From the NCBI GenBank assembly GCA_036172665.1, contig CM069872.1, forward strand, positions 49,586,101-49,650,100: a stretch of 64,000 nt of DNA, in the 5' to 3' direction. The stretch is from Prosopocoilus inquinatus (taxonomy: Eukaryota > Arthropoda > Insecta > Coleoptera > Lucanidae). The notes beneath the pieces are model-generated. The model had not been told where the DNA came from and made no database searches. It worked only from the letters and a program-made list of their open reading frames with translations. The translations under genes and the position numbers were made by a program. Below, piece by piece: positions 40,901 to 52,583 of the stretch (the first letter of the stretch is position 1; each line of letters opens with the position of its first letter).

Positions 40901-43900
40901 TTGAGTTTTATCGCTCACTGAATGTAGAAGGAAGAGAAATTTCATTTTAGTTTTCAAGATCACACACGATTCTGAAGACTGAAGATGAAATCGTTCATAG
41001 TACCAACTACTAAATATAATCATACGGTTGGCAGCATGCCAAACGCCACCTAATGATGACGTCAAAATATGTGATTCCGATTGCTGCTGATAAATCACTT
41101 TCACACTATGAAAGAACTAAGAAAGTCGTCTGTATTTTTTTGATATTTCCCGATTTTTTGAATTCAACTGTAAATGTGTATCGGGCAGTTTATGTTCATC
41201 GTGACCGTTGTTATGTTTATGCTACCATCCAAACACAAATCTATGCAATGCTACGAAATATTTCAAAGAAAGGCAATTTATGTGACATATTTCACTTGAA
41301 ACGTTTCGGCTTTACAACACTATCCTAAACCCGAACAACATTAAATGAAATTTAAGGCATAAATACCCGTAATCAACTACAAGTCAACATTAAAACAAAC
41401 CAGACTTAACCAATGGCGGATTCACAAATAATCAAATCATGTTCTCTAATATCATTGGCGTGAAGCGCCCAAAACAACATTAAAAACGCTTAGAGTTAAA
41501 TTCGCCATAAGACCGTAGCGCAATCAATCCCACCTGATTACCCTTCATCGGAGATTGTTCGTAGTCTCTCGCGCCGGACGTATGATGAAGACGTCCACAC
41601 CACAGCAGCTGCAATAGCGTCCTCGTAAAACGACATCGTAAAACGACGAAAAAGCGCCGTTCTTCCCAAACCAAGTCGTCAAAAGTGAATCAAAACAAGA
41701 AGCTCGCAGCCAAAAACGAGAAACTTGTACCCCAAATCAAACTGGTGTCCACAATAAGAATAAGAAGTCGTGCCCAAAATGAAAACTTATAACCAAAGCA
41801 AGAAACGTGTGCCCAAAATTAAAAATTGTTTGCAAAACAAGAAGTTTGTAACCAAAATGAAAAGCTTGTGGAGGAAGAGATCTCTTAACGAGCTTAATGA
41901 TCCTCCACCACCAAGTCAGACCCTACGAAACGTCGGGCGAACCTTTCACAAAGGTCCTCAGCAATAACCAAAGTGTGGACCGTCCGTCAGGACACTGAGA
42001 TGCTGCACGAATCAAAACCAACTTGACATAAGCAGGGACCAACGTGTAACTTTAAATCTGACGTAAGAGAACACCAATAACATCGAAAGCCAAGGACGAG
42101 ACTAATTGAGGTATTTAGGATCAAAACCTGAAATCTCCAAAGAGAATGCAACCTCTATAATATTTGTTTTGGTTATTATAAAAGTACATACTATTGATAC
42201 ATGGAATGGATTATGTTTTTTTAGAAAACATTGGTTAATGCTATCCACCGATCATTTTGGCGTACTTATACGGCAGATAGAAATAAAATAGTATTTTTAT
42301 GCAATTTGCAAGAACAATGAAGAGTGGAGATCCTATACGCCGGCTTCAATGAAAGTAACCGTCTAAATGATAGCTCGCAGAACCCTGTGATTCACATTAA
42401 CTGATCTAATAAAAATATAGAAAAACAGACGGCGGCGCCGGAAACTTTATGAGTATCTGAACGCAAGGTTGGTAAAACTGATATTGCATCTAGCAGGTTG
42501 CCTCGTTCCCATTTAATATGTAGTTTGAAATTTCCACCCCGCAAAAGTAACTCGTGACGTCACACGAAACTTCTGTCCGTCACAGTGAAGTAATTAGATT
42601 AAAAAAATTAAAAAAATTAAAAATGGAATCAATTCTATGGTCCTATTGATCAAATAACGAAAAAATCTCATTAATATGCCCAATGCAATGTATCACGTGA
42701 CGTGACGCAACGAGATACGCACCCTCTGTCCCCTCCGCTGATCAAGGCAACCTTCTAATACGTCCAGCTCTACTAACCTTGTCTGAACGCATGAAATAAA
42801 AATATCGCCACAAATCTCACGAGCCAGAAAAAAAAGATACGCTTGCAATCGTTTCAAGAGATGATGCAATCTTATGAAAAAAATAGAATCTCCGTACGAT
42901 ATTGTTTGTTTAAAACCACAAAGGAGTCCCGAGCCGAGGCCTCGAGAAGTTTGCACTAAATTCATTGCCGGAGTATTTCGAAACGAAAGCAAAATTAATC
43001 GTATAAAATAAAACGCGAAGAAGCGTGAGATTATTTGCAATTCGCCTAATTAGTCATTCCACTCCAGCGATGATGAAGCGATCATAAAAAAACTGCCTTT
43101 AATCGCAATTATGAACAGGCTTAACAGTAATACTAGAAAGAAAAATCACTTCATAATACAAGGCTTACTTGGCTAAGAATATTTTAGATCCATTTTTTTT
43201 TTTTTTTTTGGAACATGTAATGCTCGGAAAACTTTGAACATCTTTTTTTATTCAAAGTCTAAACTACAACATTGTAATCTTCTGTAAAATTCTTTACGAT
43301 CATCAAAAAAAATGACGTGCTTCCCCTCAACTTTTAGCGTAAGCAAGTGTTAAATTAATTTTAGTAAGATTACATTGTTTATTACTAAGTATAATAAATT
43401 CGAGACTTACATTTAACAATTCCTCACTCGTTGATCGACGCTGGGAAAATCCGGCTTTCTTAACACGTCGGACCAAACCTTTTTGGAAAATGCGCTTCTT
43501 TATGGACTCTCCGAAGCTCTTATTCTTTGGCATGCTGCTCTTTATCTCTTGCAAAGGTACACCGTGTCCGTTTTCTTTATTGAATTGCTTGACGAGCTTT
43601 TGCTTCTTTGACGATTCCGGTAGGCTCTGAATGTAAGCGTAAAGCTGCGCAAGCGCTGTTTCCGTTGGGTTCGCCTCGTTTTCTTTCGCCGTCCTTTCGT
43701 GATCCACAAAACTGAACACAGTGTGAGCTGCGAAATTATCACTAACCGACTCGTCAAAGTATCTCTGAGGAGATAGTTTTCTCCTCTCTCGTTCTGTAAA
43801 ATACGCTCTGATGTCGACGGCCAATTTGGTAGGAATTAAAAATAACTCCGACGATTTTTTTATCATGTACGACAGGATTCCCGATAGGGTTTGACAGTTC

Positions 43901-46900
43901 ACGTGAAGCACTTCGGGAGCTAACTTTCTCGGACAGAGCAAATGTGGTGTGTACAGCGTTGCCAGACTATCGGCTGACATTTTGTTCCGACTTTCGTAAG
44001 ATGCAGTCAGGTGCAGTAAATTTAGAACTTCTTTGAGTAACGCCCTGTTTTCCACGGGCAATAGTAAAAGAAGCAATTGAAGTGATTCTATCAGCCTTGA
44101 TTCTTGACGATTTTTTTCCCCAGATCCGTATAATTCTGAAAATAAAAATAGACTCATCGTGAACTATTCTCTATCGAGTATGTTAAACTTGAATAGATAA
44201 AACAGCGACACCCTACGATCGCTTTTTGATCTAACATTGCTGCTGGACGGTTTCACTGACGAAGCTATAAATCTAAAGCGAAACGTTGAGTGTGTTCCCA
44301 TCATATTTCTGTCCGATTCGAAATTAAAAAAACTTTGTACTTGCAATCAAAAACGATTTGCAACAAAATTTGTTAAAATTAAAGATCTGTTATGGTAACA
44401 ACCAATCATGAAGTTTTATGATTGGCTGTTACCATAGCAACAGGCCTTTAAATTGAACTTACCAATCATAAAGCTTTAGAAAAATTTTTGTGCAAATCGT
44501 TTTTGATTGCAGTGAGAACCTCGAGCAGCCTCTGGACAGCTGTTTCAGCCCTGCTTGGGGCTTCTTCAGCAGAAACGTAGCTCGACATTCCCACTGCAGA
44601 CCAAAAACGACTTGCCCAATTTATTCGCAAATGCGATGTAAGAATGATGAACATATAAAATAGCGACATCTTACTATCGCTTTTGCAATGTTAGGTCAAA
44701 AAGCGATAGTAAGATGTCGCTATTTTATATGTTCATAAAGCTTTAGGATTGGTTGTTACCATAGCAACAGGCCTTAAAATTTAACGTACTCGATACAAAA
44801 CAGCCTCCATTTACCCAAAAATTGGGTTGGGTTGAGGTAAATTCAGAATATCGCCAAATAATAATAATAGGAAAATAAGACCAATAAAATTAGATTAAAT
44901 CCAACGCAAATGAAAACAAAGACGGACAACAAAATAAAACAAGAGATGACGAACTGTGTATAAAATAAAGATAGAGGCGAATAATAAAAGGTAAAGAAGT
45001 CAATAAAAGAAATAAGGAAAGATCGTTGAAATTAAATAATAAAAATTAAAAAAAAAATTATGAAAGGGGAGGGTGGCGCAAGCGAAAAACTAAAAGTGAA
45101 CGAGAGTGTGAAACGCAAAATATTTAATAAAATGAAGGCACAGAAGATGATCAACAAATAAACAAAAATAGGAACAATAAAAATAAAAAATTCAAACGCA
45201 AAAATGAAAACGACGAAAACAATGACACGGAAATAATTAATAAAATAAAACTAATATGGTAAAATTAGATTAAATGCAAATGAAAACGAAAGACGAACAA
45301 CTAAACACACCAAAACAAATGACGGAACAACAAAACAAGAAAAAAAAAAACGATTAATATGTAATAAATACAAAAACAAAAAAGAAAAGGAAAACGAAAA
45401 TGAACTGCAGAGCGAAACAAAAAATAATCAACAAAATAAAACAAAAGACGATCAATAAATTTAAACAAAATCAAAATGTATATTTAAAAAAGAACACGAA
45501 GTGAGGAAAACAGCGGCGAACGTTGGAACGAAACAAAAAACACACAGTAAAACAAAAGGGGACCGACAAAGAAAATAGAAATTCGCCGATAAAATTGAAA
45601 TAGAAGTAAAAAAAATGACACTGATCGTCTTTTGTTTTATTTCGTTGATTATTTTTTTGTTTCGCTTTTGTTTTTCGTTTGTATTACCGACGGGAGATCG
45701 ATGAAAACAAAAAGAAAAACAGTCAATAATTACAAAAAGGAAAAGAAAATCGATTAAATTAAATAAAAATCAGAATAAACGAAGCACAAAAAGTGAATAG
45801 TTAGAATGGCACCGAAAATAATCAACAAATTACATAAAACAAAAGGCGATCAGTGAAGTTAAACAAAAACGAAGTGTTTATTTTAAAAAAACGGCAAACG
45901 CAAATAAGGAAAAAAAGTCGAACGTTGGTATAAAGAAAGAGATAAACAATAAAACAAAAGAAGACCGACAAAGAAAATGAAAATCCATCGATAAAATTGA
46001 AATAAAAGTCAAAATAAATGACACCGATCGTCTTTTGTTTTATTTCGTTGATTATTTTTTGTTTGAATCAACAAAATGAAACAAAAGGCGATCAGTGAAG
46101 TTAAATAAAGACGAAATATTTATTTAAAAAAAACGGCGACGCAATTAAAGAAAAAAAAAAATGCCGAACGTTGGTATAAAACAAAGGGAGACCAACAAAG
46201 AAAATGAAACTCGATTGATGAAATTGAAATTAAAGTAAAAAAAAAAATGATACCGATCGTCTTTTGTTTTATTTCGTTGATTATTTTTTGTTTCGCTCTG
46301 TTGTTCGCTTTTGTTTTTCGTTTGCATTACCGACGGGGGATCAAATAAAAAGAAAAAAAAACAGTCAATAAATATAAGAAAAGAAAATCGATCAAATAAA
46401 ATAATAATCTAAATAAAACAAAACGCGATCAGTGAAGTTAAATAAAGACGAAATATTTATTTTAAAAAAACGGCAAATACAAATAAGGTTGGTATAAAAC
46501 AAAAGAGGACTAACAAAGAAAATGAAAATTGATCGAAAAAAAAGATAGATTTAGCAAAATGACGGCGATTGCCTTTTGTTTCGTGTGGTGCGTGATATAA
46601 CTTTATTTATAAAAGGAAACCGTCTTTTTTATTTCGTTATTTTTTTGTTTGACTCTGCAATTCTTTTTTTATTTTTGGTTTGCATCATCGATAGAAAGGG
46701 GATCGATGAAATTAAACAAAAACAAAAGACGATTGATATAGAGTCAATGAAATTAAAAAAAAAACAAAAGAATTATAAAAGGAAGAGGCAAATACAGATG
46801 AGAAAAAAAAACTCAAAAGATTTATAAGAGAAACTCTTTTGTTTTATTGCGTTGATTATTTCTTTGTTTCATTTTGCGATTCGCTTTTTGTTTTTGGTTT

Positions 46901-48216
46901 GCATCATCAATAGAGAGAGCACCAATGAAATTAACAAAAAAAAAAGAATTATAAAAGCGGCAAATGCAATGAGAAAAGGAGAAACTCGACTGTCTTGTGT
47001 TTTATTGCGTTGATTATTTCTTTGTTTCACTCTGCAGTTCTCCTTTTTGTTTTTGGTTTGGGTTATCGATGAATGAAATTAAACAAAAACAGTTGATAGA
47101 TAAAATATATAAAAAAAAAACCGATCGTCGTTTGATTTATTCTGCTGATAATTTTTTTGACTTTACCAAGTGATACATATTCAGGCTCACTTGTTATCTA
47201 TGATCTGAAAATTTATGTCACTTTTGGCAAAACTGTAAGTCATATGGCGGCCAATGCTAAGTTCGAAAATTTTGGTATTTATTTAATTTATCGATTCCGA
47301 TTTTATGAAAAAAATAGAAATCCTAGAAGAGTGAACAAGCAGCGTGGACATCCTGTATTGAGTATTGCACAGTGGTTTATTAGAACTTTTTTCTTGTTTT
47401 GATCTCTACTATCACCTGTCAAAGTGTGCACAGGTTTTTTATTAACACCCTGTATAGACAATTTTGGTGTTGGCGGAAATCTCCTTAATTTGTATATCTT
47501 GAAATCTTAGCGTAATGTGAAAATTAGGAAAATCTGTGCATTAACCTGGATGGATTAAGAATGTCAAATCGTAAGCTGCACACTTACATCCAAAATAAAT
47601 TCGTTAGAATCACAAACCTGCAATTTGGCAATACACTGGATAATGTGCTTCCGTAAGTAAGGGCTCTGGCAGTTCAGCTAAAAATCCTTTCAAGATAGAT
47701 GCACAATCATGTACACTGTAAAGACCACTTTCTAAATTCAGAATAGACCCGTCATTTAATAAATTTCTTAATTCCTGTTGCCTATTTAAAGAACCTGTCC
47801 GTCGGAAAATACCTTCCACACAAATATCTGCAAAATATTTAAAATTACTGTAAGAGCACTTGTGCATATTTCTTTAAGGCATACTTTGTTCTTGTTCTAA
47901 AAATTTAATCAGCTGATAAACCTGACAGATTCCTTCTCGAGTTAAGGGGGCTCCATCCAGAATCCCACGACATTTCTTCTTGCTGCTGAACGGTGTGATG
48001 ACCCACTTCCTTATTCTTCCTTTCTCCGTTAAAGTATCGCTTCTAAGAACTCATTAAATTATACTTTTCGAAAATACATTTATCAATTACTTACTCGTCA
48101 GTGTTTAAATCAAGCACAAACGACAGATGCATACGAACCAAAATATGAAACTGATCGCAGTTTTCCTGTCGCAGTCTTTCCGCTAGTTCTTCGTCTGTGC
48201 TCTTGTTTAAACTCAT
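37979..48216 (-). CDS. ARHGAP19: ARHGAP19 / RhoGAP54D-like Rho GTPase-activating protein (6 exons)
   Basis: Minus-strand exons: 48095-48216, 47885-48042, 47618-47827, 43411-44135, 38963-39307 and 37979-38536. Phases 2, 1, 1, 0 and 0 all agree, for 705 residues. The RhoGAP domain spans exons 2-4: GAPLTREGICQVYQLIKFL in exon 2, then VEGIFRRTGS with the likely catalytic arginine finger (Arg102), the LLNDG and LLTEAHYPVY blocks in exon 3, and LLPVENRALLKEVLNLLH with the NKM...ATLYTPHLL block in exon 4. Exons 5-6 encode a Ser-rich, acidic tail with a basic TPRSRKP segment. Human ARHGAP19 inactivates RhoA during mitosis and cytokinesis; the same role here is inferred. Intron 3 (3.5 kb) and intron 4 (4.1 kb) are full of low-complexity and hammerhead repeats. 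The gene converges on LSM1. Confidence 0.88.
39980..40600. repeat. T-rich low-complexity block in RhoGAP intron 4
   Basis: TTTATTTATTTTTTTGTTTT-like runs with no coding support. The strand composition is skewed over several hundred bases. Confidence 0.6.
40619..40683 (+). ncRNA. Diverged hammerhead with canonical CUGAUGA core (copy 11)
   Basis: Core CTGATGA at 40635-40641, stem II AGCCC/GGGCT with loop CAAATA, GAAA, stem III ACAG/UUGU, and a GUA triplet with cleavage predicted at 40669/40670. The first stem I pair is now A/G, a mismatch; outer stem I UCGAG/CUCGA is kept. It is antisense to the RhoGAP gene. Confidence 0.75.
41690..41875. repeat. Degenerate repeat of about 30 bp
   Basis: Variants of AACAAGAAGCTTGTAACCAA recur six or so times with heavy divergence. 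No coding support in RhoGAP intron 4. Confidence 0.5.
44190..44375 (+). mobile_element. Old hybrid copy: retrozyme ends around a different hammerhead
   Basis: The left part (GATAAAACAGCGACACCCTA, GATCGCTTTTTGATC) and the right part (GCAATCAAAAACGATTTGCA, ACAAAATTTG) match the ends of the young family. The middle has CTGACGA (44256-44262), GCT...AGC and GAAACGTTGAG (44280-44290) as in the 5-7 kb family. It lies in RhoGAP intron 3, 100 bp from a young insertion. Confidence 0.65.
44480..44732 (-). mobile_element. Hammerhead retrozyme monomer in RhoGAP intron 3
   Basis: A single minus-oriented unit ends in a short inverted turn around the GCGATAGTAAGATGTCGC hairpin. It is flanked by TCATAAAGCTTTAG at 44466-44479 and 44733-44746. 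It split a TATGGTAACAACCAATCAT palindromic repeat whose halves lie at 44390-44465 and 44747-44775. Confidence 0.88.
44520..44585 (-). ncRNA. Type I hammerhead ribozyme (copy 7)
   Basis: Intact core. One stem I base differs, giving a U-G wobble in UUCUG/CAGAG. Cleavage is predicted between 44535 and 44534. It is on the sense strand of the RhoGAP pre-mRNA. Confidence 0.88.
44850..47160. repeat. A-rich / T-rich palindromic low-complexity tract in RhoGAP intron 3
   Basis: Blocks such as AAACAAAAGGCGATCAGTGA and their complements (GATCGTCTTTTGTTTTATTT, CGTTGATTATTTTTTGTTTC) alternate over 2.3 kb at about 200-bp spacing (45630, 46030, 46258, 46845, 46995). No gene. Confidence 0.7.
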
Positions 48217-50050
48217 TTTGGTTTCAGTATTAAAAGCTGCATGTACGAAGTGGCCAATGTTTAATAAACGAGAGAAGCTAATTACTGGATTTTAATACTT
48301 ACTTCATTTGCACGTGTACCATTTCTAATTTAAGGCGCTTACTTTTAAAACGGTCTCGTAAATATTATGGTAAATATAAATAAATGTCATCTTGTGTTCT
48401 CGTTTAGCTTGGAAGTGGTTAAAGCAACGTTAATAATTTGAAAAACAGGGCTGCCACAGTAAAATTGTTCTGTGAGTAAAATAACTTGAAGTCCCTAAAA
48501 TGAGCGCGTTCTTTGGCTCGGGCCCGTTCAGAAATGAAACGGAGCGCGCTCTGGGCGGGTATAATTCTTTCTCTCTCATGTAAATGATTTTGTGCATTCT
48601 CCTTTCCGTTTTAAACGCTCAAAGTGCTCTCCCTACACAATTTCTGATCGCGACCCTGCGTTTAGTTGATGGACAAACCATCGAAGTTTGACGAGGATAG
48701 TCGGACCATCTTTTAAACGGGAGAACATAACGAACACTTGTCGGAATTATCAGCCAAATTCATTGCTAATAGGCGTTTTGCGGTAATGCTAAAATTCTGC
48801 ACGATTCCATTGGTCCAATTTAAAATTATATATTTTGTTTAATTAAACCAGCCAATCAAGTATCTATCCCTTAACGCGGCGTTGAAAAATCGCCTAGCAA
48901 TGAATCAAGCTCACAAGGGTTTATGTCTATTGCCACAGTTTTAAACGCAATTATAATTCCCCCCAGGTCGCTGGGATGGCAGTGATGGCACTCTATTTAC
49001 AGTAATCTGTAATCCTTAGCATATTTTTAAGTTACCATGGTTACCTTTTTATTGATTTTGAAAAGTTTGGAATCGGTTGTCAGAAGCCAAAGTATTAATT
49101 CGATTTCTTCTTTAATTAAACGTTTAAATTTCGTTTGCGGCCATCCCAGGCGAACGAACAGGACAATGTGTGATAAACATAAGGTAAGAGAGAATGATAA
49201 GCGAAAAGTGCACTTTCTCGGCTATCACTGCCGCGAAAAACGATCCGAGCAAACGCAGTCGTAATTTATAGAAAGAAAATCACAAATTGTCCGTTTATAC
49301 TTCTGGAATAGCCCCAAACTAGTATCTTGGGCAAGAATGCAGCTCACTGTATTAGATTATTTAATTTCCTGAACAATACTTAAACCGTTAACGCAGAAAT
49401 ATTTTTAAATTACGCGCCTTTTTTTAATTTTAATTCCCCTCAGGCCGCATGAGGCGCGCATTTTGTTGCTCCACGTATACAACGTTGGCTTTGACAAGTA
49501 ATATATCTTTTATCTATGATCCAGCTTTATGTGCAGCAAACAGAGATGGGCCAGGGAATGAACCCGGTGCATTGAAAGCACCCACATGGGTGCATTCACC
49601 AGGGTGCATACAAAAATTTAAATTTCCCGCGCAAATCGAACGAGAAATAATCTTTTCTTGATGTTATTTAATTGCTTGCAGGTGGTTTACAGGTTTAATG
49701 TTTCATAGTGTATGGTGAATAGCTGAATAGTAAACTTTTAAGTTTAACCGGGAGCTTTGTAGCTTAAAATCTGAACAAAATGAGTAAGTTTTTGAAATCA
49801 ACGTTACAAAATAATTGTCTAGCGATAGTCCGTACAAAATATATTATATTTGGTGTCATTTTGAAGCACTTTTTATGTCTTATGTAAATGTAGGCATCCG
49901 GACAATGTAAGTGCTTTCCGTGATTCCACCGGTGCAAACGATTGCAATGAATGCCGCTTACATAAATATTGAACTGACGGAAATGATGTTAATTTATGGA
50001 AAATAAATAAAAATAAAAACAATACAATTCAAAAAATGTTTCTCTTTTGG
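48217..50050. other. Upstream region of the RhoGAP gene; nothing else identified
   Basis: The first few hundred bases should hold the RhoGAP promoter. No core element can be fixed. Short open frames only. Confidence 0.35.
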
Positions 50051-50054
50051 ATTT

Positions 50055-50290
50055 CTTAGGACTTCCAAATGCCACAGTTTTTTTTTGTGTTAGCAATTTT
50101 CAAACACCCTGTGTAAGTAAGTAGGAGTGCAAATACTTCCAGATGCCACAGTTTTTCTTTTGTACTAGCAAATTTCAAACACCCTGTATAAGTAAGTATG
50201 AGTGCAAAGACTTCCAGATGCCACAGTTTTTTTTTGTACTAGCAATTTTCAAACACCCTGTATAAGTAAGTAGGAGTGCAAAGGAGGTAA
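50055..50290. repeat. Minisatellite, three units of about 71-80 bp
   Basis: CTTCCAGATGCCACAGTTTT and TTTCAAACACCCTGTATAAG recur at about 50066, 50138 and 50211, each followed by a GTAAGTA run and GGAGTGCAAA. Confidence 0.85.
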
Positions 50291-52206
50291 AAGTCTAGAA
50301 AGAGCAAAGCAAACCTAAAATTAATCGGAAATTATAATATAGAATTTTCCGCTCGCTGCATCGATGTGCCCTGACATACACCATGGCCACCATGCAGCCT
50401 TTTTTCAATGAAATATTTAGTAAAGTTATATAAACGTGCCAGGATATTTTATGCATTAAAATATATTAACTGCCCTCTTAGTTTATTCTATCGATAAAGT
50501 TGGCCATATCCTGTATTATTAGTGCTGCTATCTTCAATCGAATAGTGCAATTTATAGGCTAATCGTGGTGTAATATTACAGATTCCTGCAGTCTTACAGA
50601 GAGCTGTTGCAATGGATGTCCTACAATGTCCTCTAATGGCTCAAAGATGGCAGCACTACCAGTGCATGAATAAATTAATTATATTTATTGTCATTTTAAC
50701 AGTTTTCTGAAGTAAAATCATTCCGTAGCGCTCCATAAATAACGGTTATTCGATTAGCGCTAGCGAACTTTTATTTTTCCAGTTTTTCAGTGAGAAAAAG
50801 CTATCTTTTCGGGACGGCAATTTAGGGGCTGATATCTCGGAAAGGGGGTGAGCTACAGAGGAACGGAGCCCGGTTTTGAATACGCCTCGTCGAGATCTAC
50901 GTAGGTGAATTTTTTCTCGATTTTAGGAGAAAGAAATATTTTCGGACCGAAAAAGTAGCAAGCCTATAGTCCATGAAAATTTAAGGATTTCTGCGGAAAA
51001 TAGATTTCGGCGAAAAAAAATGCTTTGATAGAGCTTGGGCAGACGAATCGAATGGTGCAAACCGCAAGTCTCTAGCTCGCGCCGTTTTCGAGAAAAAAAT
51101 TTAATTTTTCTGTGATCGACTCACATTAAATTTTTTTTTTTCGAGAATGGCTCTAGCTAGAGACTTGCGGTTTGCAGCATTCGATTCGTCTGCTCAAGCT
51201 CTATGAGAGAGATTTTTTTCGCGGTAATCTATTTTTCGTAGATATCCTGAAATTTTCATGGACTACTTACTTACTTTTTGGGCGAGAAAATATTTTTTTC
51301 TCTTAAAATCGCGAAAAAATTCACCCAGGTGGATCTCGACGAGCCGCATTCAAAACCGGATTCCGTTCCTCTATAGCTCACCCCCTTTCCGAGATATCCA
51401 CCCCTAAAATGCCGTCGTAGAAAAACGGTTTTTCTCAATGAAAAACTGTAAATGTAAAAGTTCGCTAGCCCTAATCGAATAATCGTTATTTATGGGGTTG
51501 TGCGGAATGATTTTAATTAATAAAATAGTTAATATAATAATAAATGTGTTTAATTTATTCATATATTCGTAGTGCTGCCATCTCTGATTCATCTAATGGA
51601 CTCCGTAGGTTATCCGAAGAAACAGGTCTCTGTAATACTACAGAAATCTATAAGTTTTACACACCGATTAACTTATAAAACGCACTACTCGCTCGAAGAT
51701 GGCAGCACCACCAATGCATGAATAAATTTAATTTATCGTTATTTTAACTGAACATATAAAATAGCGACATCTTACTATCGCTTTTTGACCTAACATTGCA
51801 GTAGGATAGACAAATTGAAGCGGGATTTGCTCCTAATGAGTCCCCCATGCAAGGCGGCCATGCTTGCTGTCAAAGCATAATGAAAGATTTTAGAAAAATT
51901 TTGTGCAAATCGTTTTTGATTGCAAGCAGGGCTGAAACAGCTGTCCAGAGGCTGCTCGAGGTTCTCACTGCAATCAAAAACGATTTGCACAAAATTTTTC
52001 TAAAATCTTTCATTATGCTTTGACAGCAAGCATGGCCGCCTTGCATGGGGGACTCATTAGGAGCAAATCCCGCTTCAATTTGTCTATCCTACTGCAATGT
52101 TAGGTCAAAAAGCGATAGTAAGATGTCGCTATTTTATATGTTCATCATTCTTACATCGCATTTGCGAATAAATTGGGCAAGTCGTTTTTGGTCTGCAGTG
52201 GGAATG

Positions 52207-52271
52207 TCGAGCTACGTTTCTGCTGAAGAAGCCCCAAGCAGGGCTGAAACAGCTGTCCAGAGGCTGCTCGA
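52207..52271 (+). ncRNA. Type I hammerhead ribozyme (copy 9)
   Basis: Intact core. The stem I variant UUCUG/CAGAG carries one wobble. Cleavage is predicted at 52257/52258. Confidence 0.88.
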
Positions 52272-52518
52272 GGTTCTCACTGCAATCAAAATCGATTTGC
52301 ACAAAATTTTTCTAAAATCTTTCATTATGCTTTGACAGCAAGCATGGCCGCCTTGCATGGGGGACTCATTAGGAGCAAATCCCGCTTCAATTTGTCTATC
52401 CTACTGCAATGTTAGGTCAAAAAGCGATAGTAAGATGTCGCTATTTTATATGTTCATCATTCTTACATCGCATTTGCGAATAAATTGGGCAAGTCGTTTT
52501 TGGTCTGCAGTGGGAATG

Positions 52519-52583
52519 TCGAGCTACGTTTCTGCTGAAGAAGCCCCAAGCAGGGCTGAAACAGCTGTCCAGAGGCTGCTCGA
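52519..52583 (+). ncRNA. Type I hammerhead ribozyme (copy 10)
   Basis: Intact core. Cleavage is predicted at 52569/52570, 312 nt from copy 9. Confidence 0.88.

Noticed and set aside
41880..41960. Possible hammerhead at GAAACGTCGGGCG
   Set aside because: No CUGANGA core and no stem II can be drawn upstream.
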